Assembly: GCA_950022295.1 (NCBI GenBank)
Contig: OX465598.1
Coordinates: forward strand, 4,774,001 to 4,838,000
Length of the DNA: 64,000 nucleotides
Source: Bromus sterilis
Lineage: Eukaryota; Streptophyta; Magnoliopsida; Poales; Poaceae
Reading direction: 5' to 3'
Below the pieces are notes generated by a model. The model was not told the DNA's origin. It made no database searches and saw only the letters and a list, made by a program, of their open reading frames with translations. Of this stretch, positions 11,083-23,909 are shown piece after piece; the first letter of the stretch is position 1; the number at the start of each line of letters is the position of its first letter. A program made the translations under genes and the position numbers.

Positions 11083-11621
11083 TCCTCCCTCTCTCTCTCT
11101 CTCTCTCTCGGAGCCGTCCGTCGTCTCCTGGCCATGGCTATCGCCGCCGTCACCTTGCCTACCGCCGAGGCCGCCACCGCCGTAGCAGGCCGTCGAGACC
11201 CCTTCCCTACTCTGCCGCTCTCCACCCCAACGAAGTTTGCCCCCCCGTTGCCCGCTCCTCTTCTCCCCCTTGTTTGATCTCCCGCCCTGGTTCCCTCCCC
11301 GCAAACCTGCTGCTCTTTTGCTGGCCGGGGTGGAGCGGATTATTCACCGCTTATTCTACCGGTAAGCAACCAAATCCCGATGAGCTCGTTCAGCCGTTGC
11401 AGATTATCTCCCATTGCTTATGCCGGTAGCAGCGAGCGAACCCATCTTGAATTCGATGGCGCTGGTTTCTTTTGCACGCAAGGTGCTCGGCGGAATGCTG
11501 TCTAGGAAACAAAGAAACCCACGCTCGGAATGAACCCACCATCCTTATTTTCTGTTGATCAATCTCTGCGCATCCTTTTTCATTTCCCTTCTGCAATCTC
11601 AGTCTAAATCTAATCCTGCAG
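11083..11621 (+). promoter_or_regulatory. 5' leader with CT repeat, small uORF and putative 5' UTR intron of IPT9
   Basis: A (CT)n pyrimidine tract at about 11087-11109, typical of plant core promoters and leaders, precedes a 47-aa ORF at 11134-11277 (MAIAAVTLPT...). A donor CCG|GTAAGC at 11362 and an acceptor CTGCAG at 11616-11621 define a plausible 260-bp leader intron ending 14 bp before the ATG at 11636. The short ORF closes before the donor, so it would be a uORF that might reduce translation of the main ORF. Confidence 0.5.
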
Positions 11622-11635
11622 GTGTTCTCTCTACC

Positions 11636-12994
11636 ATGTGCTGTGAAATGAGGCCGGGGTTCAGGTCCACGCGGCGCGGCGTCTGGAGGAGCTGGCCCGC
11701 CCTGTGCTTTCGGCAGCAGCAGCAGCGCTTCGCCGCGTCTCTCGGCTCCGCGCAGAAGCTGCACATCGTGGCCGCCACAATGCCGCTACCAAACGACACA
11801 ACGAAGAAGAGCAAGATCATTGTGATATCAGGCCCCACCGGCGCCGGGAAGAGCAGACTCGCGTTGGAGGTGGCCAGGAGGCTCGGGGGAGAGATCATCA
11901 GCGCGGACTCGGTGCAGGTGTACCGCAGCCTCGACGTCGGTTCTGCCAAGCCGTCTGCCTCGGAGATGAGCATGGTGCCGCATCACCTGATTGACATCAT
12001 GCACGCGTGTGAGGATTACTCGGCTGGGATGTTCTTCAACGACGCGCGAACAGCCACTCAAGATGTTCTGGACAGAGGCTCTGTGCCTGTTGTCGCAGGA
12101 GGGACTGGACTGTACTTACGGTGGTTTATGTATGGCAAGCCAAATGTTCCACAGTCATCCACCGACATCATATCGAGTGTGTGGTCTGAGCTCGCTGGTT
12201 TTCGTGAGAGCGGTCAGTGGGAAGAAGCGGTAGAGCTCCTGCTCAAGGCCGGAGACCCTGAAGCTCGGGACTTGGATACGAATAACTGGGCCAGGTTAAG
12301 CAGAAGGCTCGAGATCATCAGGTCATCAGGTTCCCCTGCATCTGCCTTCACCTTGCCATACAGCTCATTTCAGAAGCAGCAAGACACCAAGCTAACAGAT
12401 TCTCCAATTGACGATGCAACCTGTGAAGCGAAGGAACTGGATTATGATTTCCTTTGTATTTTCCTCGCATGTCCACGGGTTGAACTCTACAGATCAATTG
12501 ATTTGAGGTGTGAGGAAATGCTTGCTGACACAGGAGGCCTTCTTTCGGAAGCGTCATGGCTTCTTGATATCGGGTTGCAGCCAAATATGAATTCGGCGAG
12601 CCGTGCAATAGGTTACAGGCAAGCCATGGAGTACCTGTTGCATTGCAGACAGAATGAAGGTAATAGCTCCCCACAGGAGTTCTTGGAGTTCCTGACGAAG
12701 TTTCAGCAAACGTCTAGGAACTTCTCAAGGAGGCAAATGACCTGGTTCCGCAATGAGAAGATTTACCAGTGGGTTGACGCCTCTCAGCCTTTTGAGGACA
12801 TTGTTCAGTTTATCTGCGATGCTTACAATGGCTCCGGTGCAACGGTGGTGCCTGAATCACTTGAAATGAAAAGGGAAAGTTGCGTGCACACAAGCAAGGA
12901 TCTCAAAACCTATCGTTCAGAGAACAGTGTGTTCCTTGGGCCTGAAGAGTGTTGTCACGTTTTGGATTGGATTAGAAGGACACAGGGCAAGTGA
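11636..12994 (+). CDS. IPT9: tRNA dimethylallyltransferase (tRNA isopentenyltransferase), IPT9 type
   Basis: A single open frame of 452 aa. It transfers dimethylallyl groups to adenosine 37 of UNN-reading tRNAs, and breakdown of such tRNA yields cis-zeatin-type cytokinins. The ATP/DMAPP-binding P-loop GPTGAGKS is at residues 66-73. It is followed by GEIISADSVQVYRSLDVGSAKP, by HHLIDI, and by VPVVAGGTGLYLRWFMYGKP, all hallmarks of the MiaA/IPT family and closest to plant IPT9. Later come RAIGYRQAMEYL and SRNFSRRQMTWFRNE. The first about 50 residues are Arg- and Ser-rich with almost no acid, resembling an organelle-targeting peptide. I start at 11636 because the in-frame ATG at 11555 lies in the likely leader intron. 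The coding part has no intron, while tRNA-type IPT genes of Arabidopsis do, as I recall. It may be a cereal gene structure or an old retrocopy. Full length is preserved. Confidence 0.88.
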   Translation: MCCEMRPGFRSTRRGVWRSWPALCFRQQQQRFAASLGSAQKLHIVAATMPLPNDTTKKSKIIVISGPTGAGKSRLALEVARRLGGEIISADSVQVYRSLDVGSAKPSASEMSMVPHHLIDIMHACEDYSAGMFFNDARTATQDVLDRGSVPVVAGGTGLYLRWFMYGKPNVPQSSTDIISSVWSELAGFRESGQWEEAVELLLKAGDPEARDLDTNNWARLSRRLEIIRSSGSPASAFTLPYSSFQKQQDTKLTDSPIDDATCEAKELDYDFLCIFLACPRVELYRSIDLRCEEMLADTGGLLSEASWLLDIGLQPNMNSASRAIGYRQAMEYLLHCRQNEGNSSPQEFLEFLTKFQQTSRNFSRRQMTWFRNEKIYQWVDASQPFEDIVQFICDAYNGSGATVVPESLEMKRESCVHTSKDLKTYRSENSVFLGPEECCHVLDWIRRTQGK

Positions 12995-13015
12995 GGTTCA
13001 TTTCTGCTCTCTCGT

Positions 13016-13876
13016 TATACTTAGTTTTGTTTCCACCAGAAGAATTATCCAGGAATAGGATTTTGATTTTTGTTTATTAGAGATTACAACAGAAATTTCC
13101 ATTTATATATTTTTCCTATTTTCATCATAGATTCATAAAAAAGGATGTTTTCTTCAGAGTTTTCTGAATGAAGTGATAAATTGATAATCCAGTGCTTTGG
13201 AGTCTTCCTATTTGTTGATTACATGGAACTTGGAAGTTTTTCTCTGTGGAAAGCTGCATGGTCCCTAAGTCAGAACTCTGATTCCCTAATAATAAAGTCA
13301 GTGAAACAAGTCAAAGAGACATAAGATTTAATGATGACGCATGCTCTCAACCTCTTTGATATGATCTTATTTACCGATGATTAGTCAAGAATCAGTGATG
13401 CAGTGGTTTGGTAGATCTGGTAGTACAGCATAAGTTTGACAATGATTTATCTCTGCATTTGGACTTAACTGAACAAAAATACATCATTGTTACTTCTGAA
13501 TATATTAAGATAAAAGTCATGGGGCACTAAAGTTAAAAGTGTAAACCAACACAAATCTCATTAGCTGGAGGTAAGTATTTTGGGAAAAAAAATGCATGTG
13601 GACTTATCTCAATTCCATGAAATGTGTGCTTAGGTTCCCCCAAATGAGAACATACGCAGCATGAAAAACGTAAAGTAAACATCCATAATTTGTTTGCAAT
13701 CAAGTAAGCCAGAAAGGAAGGAGAATAATGGAAACATGCCTCTAACCTTAACTTAGGCACCAAAAGCAGTTTGATTTTCTGTGGTGTGCCCACCTTGATG
13801 GAAAGCACTAACCTCTGCCTTTGAAAATGACACAGATTCTTTGGAAAACAGCAAGCTAGGTCTAACTCTCTTCTCA
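13016..13876. repeat. 0.85-kb direct repeat downstream of IPT9, copy A
   Basis: Matches 13879-14690 in the same order and orientation. Shared landmarks are TTTTGTTTCCACCA, AGTACAGCATAAGTTTGACAAT, GGTTCCCCCAAATGAGAAC and AGCCAGAAAGGAAGGAGAAT (described singly). Divergence is moderate with several indels. It begins only about 20 bp after the IPT9 stop and so probably includes the 3' UTR. Confidence 0.85.
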
Positions 13877-13878
13877 TA

Positions 13879-14690
13879 TATACTTTGTTTTGTTTCCACC
13901 AATGAAATTTTCCGGACATAGGATTTTAAATTTTGGAGAGATCACAACAGGAATTTTCAGTTTAATTTTTCTATTTTCATCATAGGTTCATAAAAATAAG
14001 ATGGTTTTTTCAGAGAATGGACGGATAAATTGATGATCCAGTGTTGTTTCTGTGTGGCAGACTGCATGATGCCAATTCAGAACTCTGAATTAAAAAAATA
14101 GTACTCACAAAAAAAGTCAAAGAGTCGTGAGGTTTAATGATGTCATGTGCTCTCGACCTCTTTGATCGGATCTTTTCATAGTCCCAAACTATATATATAT
14201 AACCAGTTTACTGCACAAGAATCTAATGAAGATTCGTAGTTCTGTTAGTACAGCATAAGTTTGACAATGGTGCATCTCTGACTGCATTCGCTGGAGAACA
14301 CATCACTGTCCGTTCTGCACATAAGCAATGATAAAAGTTGCGTTGTACAGAAGTGTAAACTAACACAAATTTTGTTAGCTGGAGGTAGGTTTTTTGCACT
14401 AAAACTGAATTGTTACTTTATATGAGTTCCCCTGAAATTGTGTCTAGGTTCCCCCAAATGAGAACGTACAACGTTTAAAAAGTGCAACTTAGCATCCATA
14501 ATTTGTTCCGTGAAACAAGCCAGAAAGGAAGGAGAATAGTGGAAACACGCGGCTAATCTTAACTTGAGCACCACAAAACAGTACGAGTATGTTCTTGTGT
14601 GGTGAGCCCACCTTGATGGAAAGCACCAACTTCTTTGCCTTTGAAAAGGATCCAGGTTCTTGGGCGAACAGGGAGCCTAGTACTGTTTCA
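13879..14690. repeat. 0.85-kb direct repeat downstream of IPT9, copy B
   Basis: Tandem partner of 13016-13876. No gene is visible in either copy. Confidence 0.85.
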
Positions 14691-14699
14691 CATGCTTTT

Positions 14700-16070
14700 T
14701 TTTCCTTGATACTAATGTTTCACTTACCTTTGCAAGGAGAAAACAATGAAGAATCATACTGTTTGTGTACCCAAGATACTAATCATGATTGCATTTGATG
14801 AAGAATCATACTCTCTGTGTACCCAAGATAGTACAGCAGCACTGCATGCCTAACAGGAGGGCTGCATTAAACATTAAGGACTGACAGATTGATTTCCATT
14901 TCCCCAACTAACATGATGTTGCCAGCTAAGGTAAGGTGGCTTTTGTGTGAAGGCATGAAGATTCCAAGAAGCTTCTCATATGTACTACTACTGCTGGTAC
15001 TATATGATTGTTTCCTTTTGCTGTTCTCTCCTGTGCTTCTGTTAACAAGATCTGATGCCAGTGAGATTGATGCCCATGTATGCATGGACTGGCTGGCTGG
15101 CTAGTAAGCCAGGTTTGACTGGCCGGTCCAGGGGAAGTGCTCATCAAATAAGTTTATTTGGTCAATGCAACTATGTGGTGCTAGTGCCTTGGTGGTGTAA
15201 TTCAGAGAGGTGGGTGATGTCTTTGTCTTTGTGGTTGGGCACAGTTTGGCACAATCTGGCCCCAGAGCAACCAGCTGAGCAAAACATAAAAGGTAGGCAG
15301 ATGTCTACAGGTGGTGTGTTCTGAATTTCTAACAAAAATTCAGAAATCGAAGGAAATGCATGCATAGAGGACATGTGGCATATGTTCCTTTTAATTTTAA
15401 TTTTGATTTCGAAGAAATTATATGTGCTCTTTTAATTATTTGCTGTATTCCAGGACCCGGACAGCTTTCGGTACAGTTTGGACCAACTCAACTCAAGTAG
15501 TCAAATTTTTTGTGTTGGATTTGGTTTGACCAAGCTGATTACTGCCTGTACACAACTCGGGAAGCTGGCACTTGCTTAATGTTTAAAAAGTGAGTGCTGG
15601 ATTCGTAGAGCAAGATTCTTGCAGGTTTGACATCTTCACCTTAAGCATCTTCCTCTTAAGCACTGTCAGAAAATACACGCTCATGTGTGTACTAGTTAAT
15701 TAAATGTTTTATTAACCGGGGAAGAGTGTTCGATTAAGCCTTGATGTCTGTCTGCCGCCGGTCCGGGCTGCGTCGGTGCTCCCTTTGTTGACCTAGCCAT
15801 TTTTTCTGATTTTTTTTTTTTGGTTCTCAAGGGAAAAAAAAACCGATTCTTTCGTTCTTTTCTGCAGTCGGCGAGAAGTGAGGTTCAGAAAAAAAAGAAA
15901 AGCAGTCGGCGAGAGAGAAGTGGACCGTGGAACACGACGACCACGTGCCCCCCCCCCCCCCCCCCCCCCCCAGCTCCTCCGCGTAATGGAAACGGAACAG
16001 AAAGAAGGAGGTTAGTATAAAAATCAAATCTTTGCAAGGAGAAAGCTAGCGGCCGCCGTCGATCCATTGA
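14700..16070. other. Intergenic, no gene seen
   Basis: No coding signal. A C-run of about 22 nt lies at 15950-15971 and A/T-rich runs near 15811-15842. The last few hundred bases are presumably the promoter of the LysM gene, but no clear TATA box was found. Confidence 0.4.
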
Positions 16071-16331
16071 TTAAGGGGCGGAACAGGGGAGAGCAGAGCA
16101 GAGCAGAGAGGAGGCTTCGCTTTTGCTTTTGCTTGGCTCCTCTCCTTCCTCCTCCTCCGTCGACAAGCAAAGGCCACCCACCCCACCCCAGCTACCCACC
16201 CTCCCAAGAAACCCCGCCCTTCCTCTCCGCATTTTCCCCGGAGTCCCGGACCTCTCCGGGCCGCCGGGATCTACCTCCGGTGCGGGATTTGAAGCCGCCG
16301 ACGAGGAGGAGGGCTTTCGTGGTCGGTCGGT

Positions 16332-18309
16332 ATGGGGATCTCGCACCCGCTCTCCGACGAGTTCTACGGAGGGAAACGCGCCGGAGGTGGCGGCGTGGCG
16401 CTGCTGCTGTCGCCGGAGAGGACGCCGCCGTCGTCCCCGCCGCCGCCCGCGTCCTGCTGCTCGGCCGTGGACGACCAGGACTTCCTCGAGCACGTGGTGT
16501 CCCGGATGGACACGCTCGCCGGTATCGCCATCAAGTACGGCGTCGAGGTAACTTCTCTCCCCCCATCCCTCATGGTCCTGCCGTGGTCTGGTTGTTAGGT
16601 GCACGTACGAACCGGTGGTCATCTCGGGAAGCACCTTCTTCCTGATCGATCGGTGGATGCGATTGCAACCAACAACAAATTTTGGTAGTTTAGCGATTTC
16701 ATTGTGAAAGAGCAATAATTGCAGTCAGAGAGTTTGGTTGGGAAATACAGTAAGATGGTGGTTTGTGCCTTGAGGCAGCTGTGGGTGACTTCACCGTGCA
16801 CAACAGAAGAGAATAAGATCCAAAATTACAACTATGTGGCTGGCTGCGTAGTGCTGGCTGGTGTGGCCTGTCTTGCACAACCTCAAAATATGATTCCAAA
16901 AGATGTAATCGTCTAATGTGACGCAAAACGCCGAGTTTCGACATCACGCGCCATGCTTTCCTGGGAGCTCATGGCAGGTGTGAGGGCGATGGCATGCTTC
17001 TGTACTTTGTGTTGCAGATTTGTACCTCTTATTGCTCATGCTAGTTTAGTTGTTGGAGTTACGGCCATCTTCCAAATTACTAAATGTGCTGAAATTTTGG
17101 TTACTGTGTTAAGATTATGATTTTTTGCGTGTAGATCTCAGATATTAAGAGGGCGAACAGTCTTGTGACTGACAGCCAGATGTATGCACGCAAGGCATTG
17201 CTCATACCTCTTCCGGGGAGGCCCATGCCATCCTCTGTGAAGCTGAATGGCTCCAGTCTACGATCGAAAAGGTAAACAGACATTTCCTCCTTTGTTCCGT
17301 GTGTTTTTGGTTGTTTTTTCTTCCATGCTGTACCATACAGTCCATAAGTTTTTATTGTTGTTGTTGGTTTGTGGTCAGTTACATATGAACTGAAACCTGT
17401 TTTCTTGCTAGTGCTTATTTTCTACTGTAAGATATAACTACTGGCACATAAAGGTGACTCATTTTAGTGATCCATACATAAATAGGTGTTCAGCTTGTCG
17501 CACTAATTTTCTCTATGTGTGTAGCCTACTACTTGTGTCACTCTAATGTTTTTCCATGTGTAGGTAGATGATTCTTTGTTTTTCATACCGCTTATATATA
17601 TTTAGTTAATATAGTAGTTATGGTAAGTATACTTGTAAGCTTTTTTTCATTATTTTTCTTTTCTTACAGAGCATGGGCTCCGAACAATCAGCAGAACAGG
17701 GACATCATGGATTCATTAGATTTGTCCAATTCTAGTCAGCAGCGGTCGTCGCTTGCAATGAGCAGCTTGCAGAGCTACTACGGCCTGAGTTCTCAAAGAG
17801 AAGATGCCATGGATTTAAGTACAGAAATGTCCTTTTACAGCAAGGGAAGCTCCCAAGGTAGTGGAAGCGAAATACTCCCAAATTCTTCTTCGCCTGGCAG
17901 CACGCAAAGCACTGGCAGAAGCAACGGGGCAACCAAAGAGAAGCAAGACGGTTCCATACGCCGGCGGCAAAAGGTGGAAGCCGATAATCAGGATGACCTT
18001 CTGTCAGACTCGATCAAGATGATCAAGAGCTTTCTGCCGAGGCCGATCTCCAGCATGCGTCTGAACACGGACGCAGGCAACCCGGATCCAGCCGCGAGGA
18101 GCAACAGCAGCTCGTTCATTGATGGATTTAAGTCCGTGGTGCGGAGGTCGCCGAGTGCGCCGAGCTTTGCAGACTCGGAGAACGGTGGCGGGGTCTCCAT
18201 GTGGTCGAGTTCCAAGTGGACCTTCAACCACGAGTCCTTCACACGGCCGTTGCTCGATGGCCTGCCGAAACCCGCGCCGGGCCGCAGGGTGAAAGCCGCT
18301 CTGGACTGA
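16332..18309 (+). CDS. LysM domain-containing protein
   Basis: Three exons: 16332-16547, 17135-17271 and 17670-18309, GT-AG junctions, 330 aa. A single LysM domain spans about residues 53-99 (EHVVSRMDTLAGIAIKYG, then DIKRANSL, then KALLIPLPGRP) and is split by intron 1. It is preceded by a Gly/Pro/Ser-rich N-terminus without a signal peptide. The remaining 230 residues are Ser-rich and disordered with conserved-looking patches (SYYGLSS, SIKMIKSFLPRPISSMR, SSSFIDGFKSVVRRSPSAPSF), ending KPAPGRRVKAALD. This matches the plant family of intracellular single-LysM proteins rather than LysM receptor kinases, since there is no membrane segment or kinase. LysM modules usually bind N-acetylglucosamine polymers, but the ligand of this intracellular class is not established. 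A poly(A)-signal-like AATAAAG lies near 18599. Confidence 0.85.
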
Positions 18310-18609
18310 ACCTAGTCTCATGTGTCATAATCACAGTAGGTTCGCCTGCTATGACCACTCCGCCGCACCAAATTGGGTCCCGTATCAGCTGAATTACAGG
18401 ACGAATGGAGGAGGACAGACTTGGTTGGGCATGATCTGCCGTGTCAATCAATCCTTTTGCCTGAGGGCGGCAATCAAATGATGGGATTAGGAGGAGTTGT
18501 CAAACGCCATTCCGGCTGCATCCCCTGCATCTCTCATGTGGTATCTGTTGCTAATTCATCAGTCATCTTTGTATGATGAAATTGTACATCACATTAAATA
18601 ATAAAGATT

Positions 18610-20106
18610 AAAATGCATGTTAATTTGGTCGCAGAGCTAGTCTGATTCGATGTGGACGTTGTACTGTCACTAGTTTATTTTCTTGCACATATAATCCATG
18701 TCCACAGGGCCCACCTGTCAGTGAGCCTTTAAAGTCCGGATCATCTTTCATGGTGCCCATTGTTCGTTTGCTGTTTTGGGCACTCCATATGCCTGATGAA
18801 GAAGAAGAGAGCTTTGACCAATCATCATCATCCTTGCACCTCTCCATTTGGGAGATGGCAGAAGGGCTTTGCTAGACAGCAGAAACAAAACGGCATGTGT
18901 TTGCAGGATGAAAGCTCTGATCTGCAGATGCACAGTCCATTTGGTGAACTCATCTTATATCAAAATGGATCATGAATTTATTCTGGTACCGAGGCAGCAT
19001 GGAATTTCTAGATTTTCCCCCAGTTTTTCATCTTGCAACATGGAGAAACTGCGGGAAAGTTCTAATTTTGCTGGAGTTCTGTGATGATGGCATAGAAAAA
19101 CTGCCGGCATTTCGTCAGCGGCCCTGTTATGGGTTCAGTTCAGTTCAGATAGTGTCAACAGAACAAAATCCAAGCCTACATACGCAGCAGTATGTATGCA
19201 ACTATGCAAGGTTACATAGGATCTGCATCGCAGCAGTTACAAAGTTCAGGAACCAACGGCGCATACAAGGCTGATCCATCAAACTACCCACCAGTTTAAT
19301 CAACAACAACATAAATACCAAGTTATCAGCCAACCTGTTTTTCTCCCTCTCGCCTTTTCTTCGACATCAAAAGTGCCAATGAGATCCACTCATCTATGGC
19401 CGCGTCCGCAGGACGAATCCAAGGGGGGGCAAGACCCCCCCTAACGATTTCGTTTTCCCTTGTAGGTATTAAACAGATCCCTAGTTAGTTCCATTTCTGA
19501 CTCGTTTTGCCCCCCTGTGTCTATCTCGTGTAAGAGGAGAACGTCAAACCCTACCCCAGGGCACAGGGCCCAGCCCTTGTAGAGTACTCTCGCGCCCTTG
19601 TTGTTATAGCAGATCAAAACTCCATCAACTATCATAAAGGGGATTAGAGGAAGCACCGCCATCGCCATGAGCGACCATAAGGCTGATTATGCATACATAA
19701 CGCCCTCCCTATGGTAGGTCTCCATGATTAATCAGGGGTTCAAATCTTTGAATTTTTGTTGTCTAACAAGAATGGTTTGATCGACAAGAAAATTGAATTT
19801 GGATTCTGTTTGCTCTATACCCATGAATCAATTTTTTGTCATATAAATAAATTTGGATCTAGATTCGTTTTGTCAAAGACATATTAACAATCTGGTAGTT
19901 TTTTGTAGTTTCAATTACACCAGTGAAAAAAAAACACCATGAATTTCTTTAGCTCGGCCGGTTCTCACCTGTCTGTAATTAAGATGTCCCTGCGCTTCCG
20001 GCCGTGCACGCACAAGAGACGATGACGGTTCAACAAGCGGTGACCACCCAAGCCTTGAGCGAGTTTCTTGATCTCTGGACGTTGATGATTTCCACTGTTG
20101 AGCTTC
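18610..20106. other. Intergenic, no gene seen
   Basis: No supported gene. A short inverted repeat with a G7/C7 stem sits at about 19422-19440. The sequence around 19390-19720 looks transposon-derived but cannot be named. Confidence 0.4.
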
Positions 20107-20459
20107 AACCACTACACCAAAATCGCTAGTTGCCGACGGCCATAGCTTTGGCAGTCGGCAACCAGGGCCACAGTCGTCGGCCGTCGGGATATATGCCACG
20201 TGGCATATGAGCTATCTGTCGGCTAACGGCGTTGGAGCTATACCGACGGTTATACCGTCGGCAACATTTATTATTATTTATTATTATTATTTTAATTAAA
20301 GGTTTTTCAATATTTATTTTGAGTTATCTAAATTTAAACGTGTCCAAATTATATATCAATTTGGGGTAGAATTTTTCATAGATTATGAATATCCATTTTA
20401 TTTTTGTTTTTTGGATATGTTAAAAATGTGGCATAATGTACTTTTGCAAATAGGTCCTT

Positions 20460-21360
20460 ATAGTTTATGAAAATCACAAGTAATTCATACTTGCATTATT
20501 CCAAGTTTTTTATGCTTACTAGGACATAAATTAGGATGCAACGCGAAGGTCTCTTGGTGGATCTCTGATTAAATGACTACTTGTGTACCTAGAAATGATT
20601 TTTTGAAAAAAATAAAGATCAAACTATCAAGCACATTTAGTTTAAATTTGACCCCGTTCCAGTTGAACCGCATTTTGAAACCGGCTTAAACAAAATGAAA
20701 ACTTATTTTGGCAAATATGTTGCCCATTACAATATGCACAATTTCCACAAAATGAGATCATTTGGTAAAACTATCGTTTGAAACTAGCACTAACATCGGT
20801 CATTTGGCTTGAAAGCCATGAACCTTCATACTCGATAGCTCATTTTGAGAAGACTTTTTTAAGATATTTGCATTATTCCAAGTTTGTTATTTTGTATGGT
20901 TAATAGGACATAAATTAGGATGAAACGCGAATGTTTTATATTTTTTTTGACTTTTTCGAATTGTTAATAAAATATGGTTTAGTATTTTACAAAAATGGAG
21001 TGGCTCAAATTTACACCAAATATTTGGTAGGTTCTTCACAAAACAACCCTACTTTTGGCACTCAGAAAATGAAAAATGATTTTTTCGTACAACGAAAATG
21101 AAAACTTATTTTGGAAAATATGTTGCCCATTACAATATGCAAAATTTCCACAAAGTGAGATAATTTGGTAAAACTATCGTTTGAAAGTAGCACTAACGTC
21201 GGTCATTTGGCTTGAAAGCCATGAACCTTCATACTCGATAGCTCATTTTGAGAATACTTTTCTAAGATATTTTGCATTATTCCAAGTTTGTTATTTTGTA
21301 TGGTTACTAGGACATAAATTAGGATGCAACGCGAAGGTTTTACAATTTTTATTTTTTTAA
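20460..21360. repeat. Internal ~400-bp repeats of the CACTA element
   Basis: A segment containing CCCATTACAATATGCA, TTGGCTTGAAAGCCATGAAC and GGACATAAATTAGGATG occurs at about 20690-20935 and again at about 21100-21335. Partial copies occur at 20500-20545 and 21750-21800. The unit appears to be tandemly amplified inside the transposon. Confidence 0.75.
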
Positions 21361-22252
21361 TTGTTTAAGACGGTTACAAAATGCGGCCAAAACGACGGAG
21401 GGGGGGTATGATCGGTGATAGCTAGGTGTGGAATATTTCAAAACTCTTGGTGAACCTCTGATTAAATGACCACTTGTGTAGCCACAGACGATATTTTGAA
21501 AAAATAAAGAGCAAATATCAAGCACATGTAGTTCAAATTTGACCCCATTCTAAATGAATCTACGGAAATTTGTCTTTTTCAGGAGAGGCGTATAAAAATC
21601 ACTTATCATGCAAACATTTGATCAATTATTAATATAATATGGTCTAGTATTTCAAAAAATGTAGTGTTCAAATTTACACCAAATATTTGGCACCTTCTTC
21701 ACAAAACAATCATACTTTTGGAACGCGGAAAATGAAAAATATTTTTTTCGTACAACGAAAATGAGAACTTTCTTGGGAAAATATGTTAGCCATTCCAATA
21801 TGAACACTTTTTCCGAATAATTTCTAAAAAATGCTTGTAGAAAAAATCTTTACCCTGTTGTCTAAGTGTCAAAATTTGGCTCGTTTGTTTAAAAAAACGT
21901 AAATATATATAAAAAAAATTAAGTTATTACAAGTTTGAAATTTTTGGTGACAACTATTACATATATATTACCTCCGTATAAAAGGATTTTTTTTCTCATT
22001 TTCATTTTTCATTTCCAAAGTGCATAAAGAAGCACACATTAAGCTGCTTCTCTCTGATTAGTCAAAAGCTGATCTCTTGGATTGGTGACATGTCACTTGT
22101 GGATTGGCTCACCCCAACGTCCCCACCTCCCTCTCTCTCACAATCTCTCTCTCCCACGCATCTCTCTTTCTCCCAGGAAACTCTCTCTGAGATGCATCTC
22201 TCTCTATCTCTTACGTGCGAGCCGCCGCCGGAGGAGCACGAGATTGAGCCGC

Positions 22253-23909
22253 TGATACGTCTCGAACTATCGATAATTTATGCTCGTTCCATGCATGTTT
22301 TGTGTGATATTGCTATGATCTAGATACACTTTCATACACTTTTGATCATATTTGGACTAACCTACTAACTCAGTGCACCCCAGTGCTAGTTTCTGTTTTC
22401 TGTTGTTTTTCTATTTCAGTTTTTCCTCATATAAAAAGTTCTCCAAAAATCCGGAAATAATCAGATAAAAAATCAGCGTGCCGGAAGCTTCCAGAGCCCC
22501 GAGGGAGGGCCGGGGGCCACCACACGGTGCCCAGGCGGCCACCTAGCGCGAACAAGGGTCTGTCCGCGCCAGGGGGGGCGCCTGAACCCCTGGTGGCCTC
22601 CTGGCTGCCCCCCTTCGCCTATTTAATCTCCGTCACGGGAAAACTCCGAAAACAGAACCCTGTTTCGCAAACTCGCCCTTGTTCCGCCGCCGCCGTGCTT
22701 CCAAGATCGGGAGCACCGTCAGGACCCTTCCCGGCACCCTGCCGGAGGGAGGATCGACCTCCGGGAGCTTCTCCTCCACCATGGACGCTTCCCGGATGTG
22801 TCGTGAGTAGTCTACCTTGGACCATGGGTCTGTGATCAGTAGCTATATGATGTTCTCCTCCCCTCTTTGTTCTTCATGGTTTAGACCTCGTGAGTGAGGC
22901 ACATATGTAATTCTTCTGCTGTTGCTATGCTGAGTTTGATGGGATCTGATGGATTATGAGATTATGTTCAGATTGTGATAGAGTAATATATTTGGTTTTT
23001 ATCTCTTATTTTTTTGTTCCTAAGTAATTCTTGCATGTTCTTCGTTGCTGTTTATTGCTTTGGCCAAGTAGTAGATAGTGACTCCAAGAGAAAACGTTAT
23101 GCTCGATTGTGGGTACATACCCCCTGATGACACGCTTGAGTGACAGAAACATGAGTCTAGGGATGTGTTGTGGCAACAAGGGGGAAAACAACGGTGCTTG
23201 TAACCGCGGTTGCAAGAATTGTTTACTTTACGCAAAGTTCTTTTTAATGTAGTTGTCTGTTGCTTTGGGTTTACACTTTGGGTGGGGCTCGCAACTTAAT
23301 ACCAGCGAGATGGTCTGGATAAATATCTCAAGGTGGATGATTAGTAGTAGATGCAGATGGATTTCGGCCTACTTATTTTGGCGTACTGCCCATGCTTATG
23401 AGCCTCTTCATTTCTTTTGTAGCATAGTTAGCATTGCGATGCGTTTATAATCCTGTCAATTGCCCTTCTGTAATTTGTTTATCTCACGTAGCAGTTTCAT
23501 CGTGTTTTGGGAGAGAGACATCACTAGTGAACAACACGGGACCCTGGTCCATATTCTCATCACTATATACAAGCTCATTTACTTTTCAGTATTTACTTTC
23601 AGTTGCTATCATTATCATTATTCTGTGTTTTTTATCCTTTGTAACCAACAAGACCGAAGAGATTGACAACCTCTCTGAACTTCGTTGGGAGCAAAGTTAT
23701 TTGTGTCGTGTGCAGGTTCAGGAGAAGCAAGTGATTTTCATAAACGGCACGTCACTTGCCGAACCACCTACTTATCATTGTCGGAGTCCTACTGGTCGAT
23801 CTCAACCTTGGTATCTTTACCAAGGGAAACTTGCCGCTACGCTGCATCTCACATTCCACTTGGGGTAACCAACGAAGGACGAGAAGCAATTATCATCTCT
23901 CGCGCATCA
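22253..23909. mobile_element. Solo LTR of an LTR retrotransposon
   Basis: The 1,657-bp segment begins TGATACGTCTCGAACTATCG and ends GCGCATCA, which is TG...CA. It is flanked by a perfect 5-bp target duplication, GCCGC (22248-22252 and 23910-23914). The TGATACGTCT start is typical of LTRs from Triticeae retrotransposons. No internal domain, primer-binding site or second LTR is present, so it is a solo LTR left by recombination. It is nested in the CACTA element and therefore younger than it. Confidence 0.85.

Noticed and set aside
11555..11635. Longer IPT9 start at 11555
   Set aside because: It lies inside the likely leader intron ending at 11621 and adds a sequence unlike a targeting peptide.
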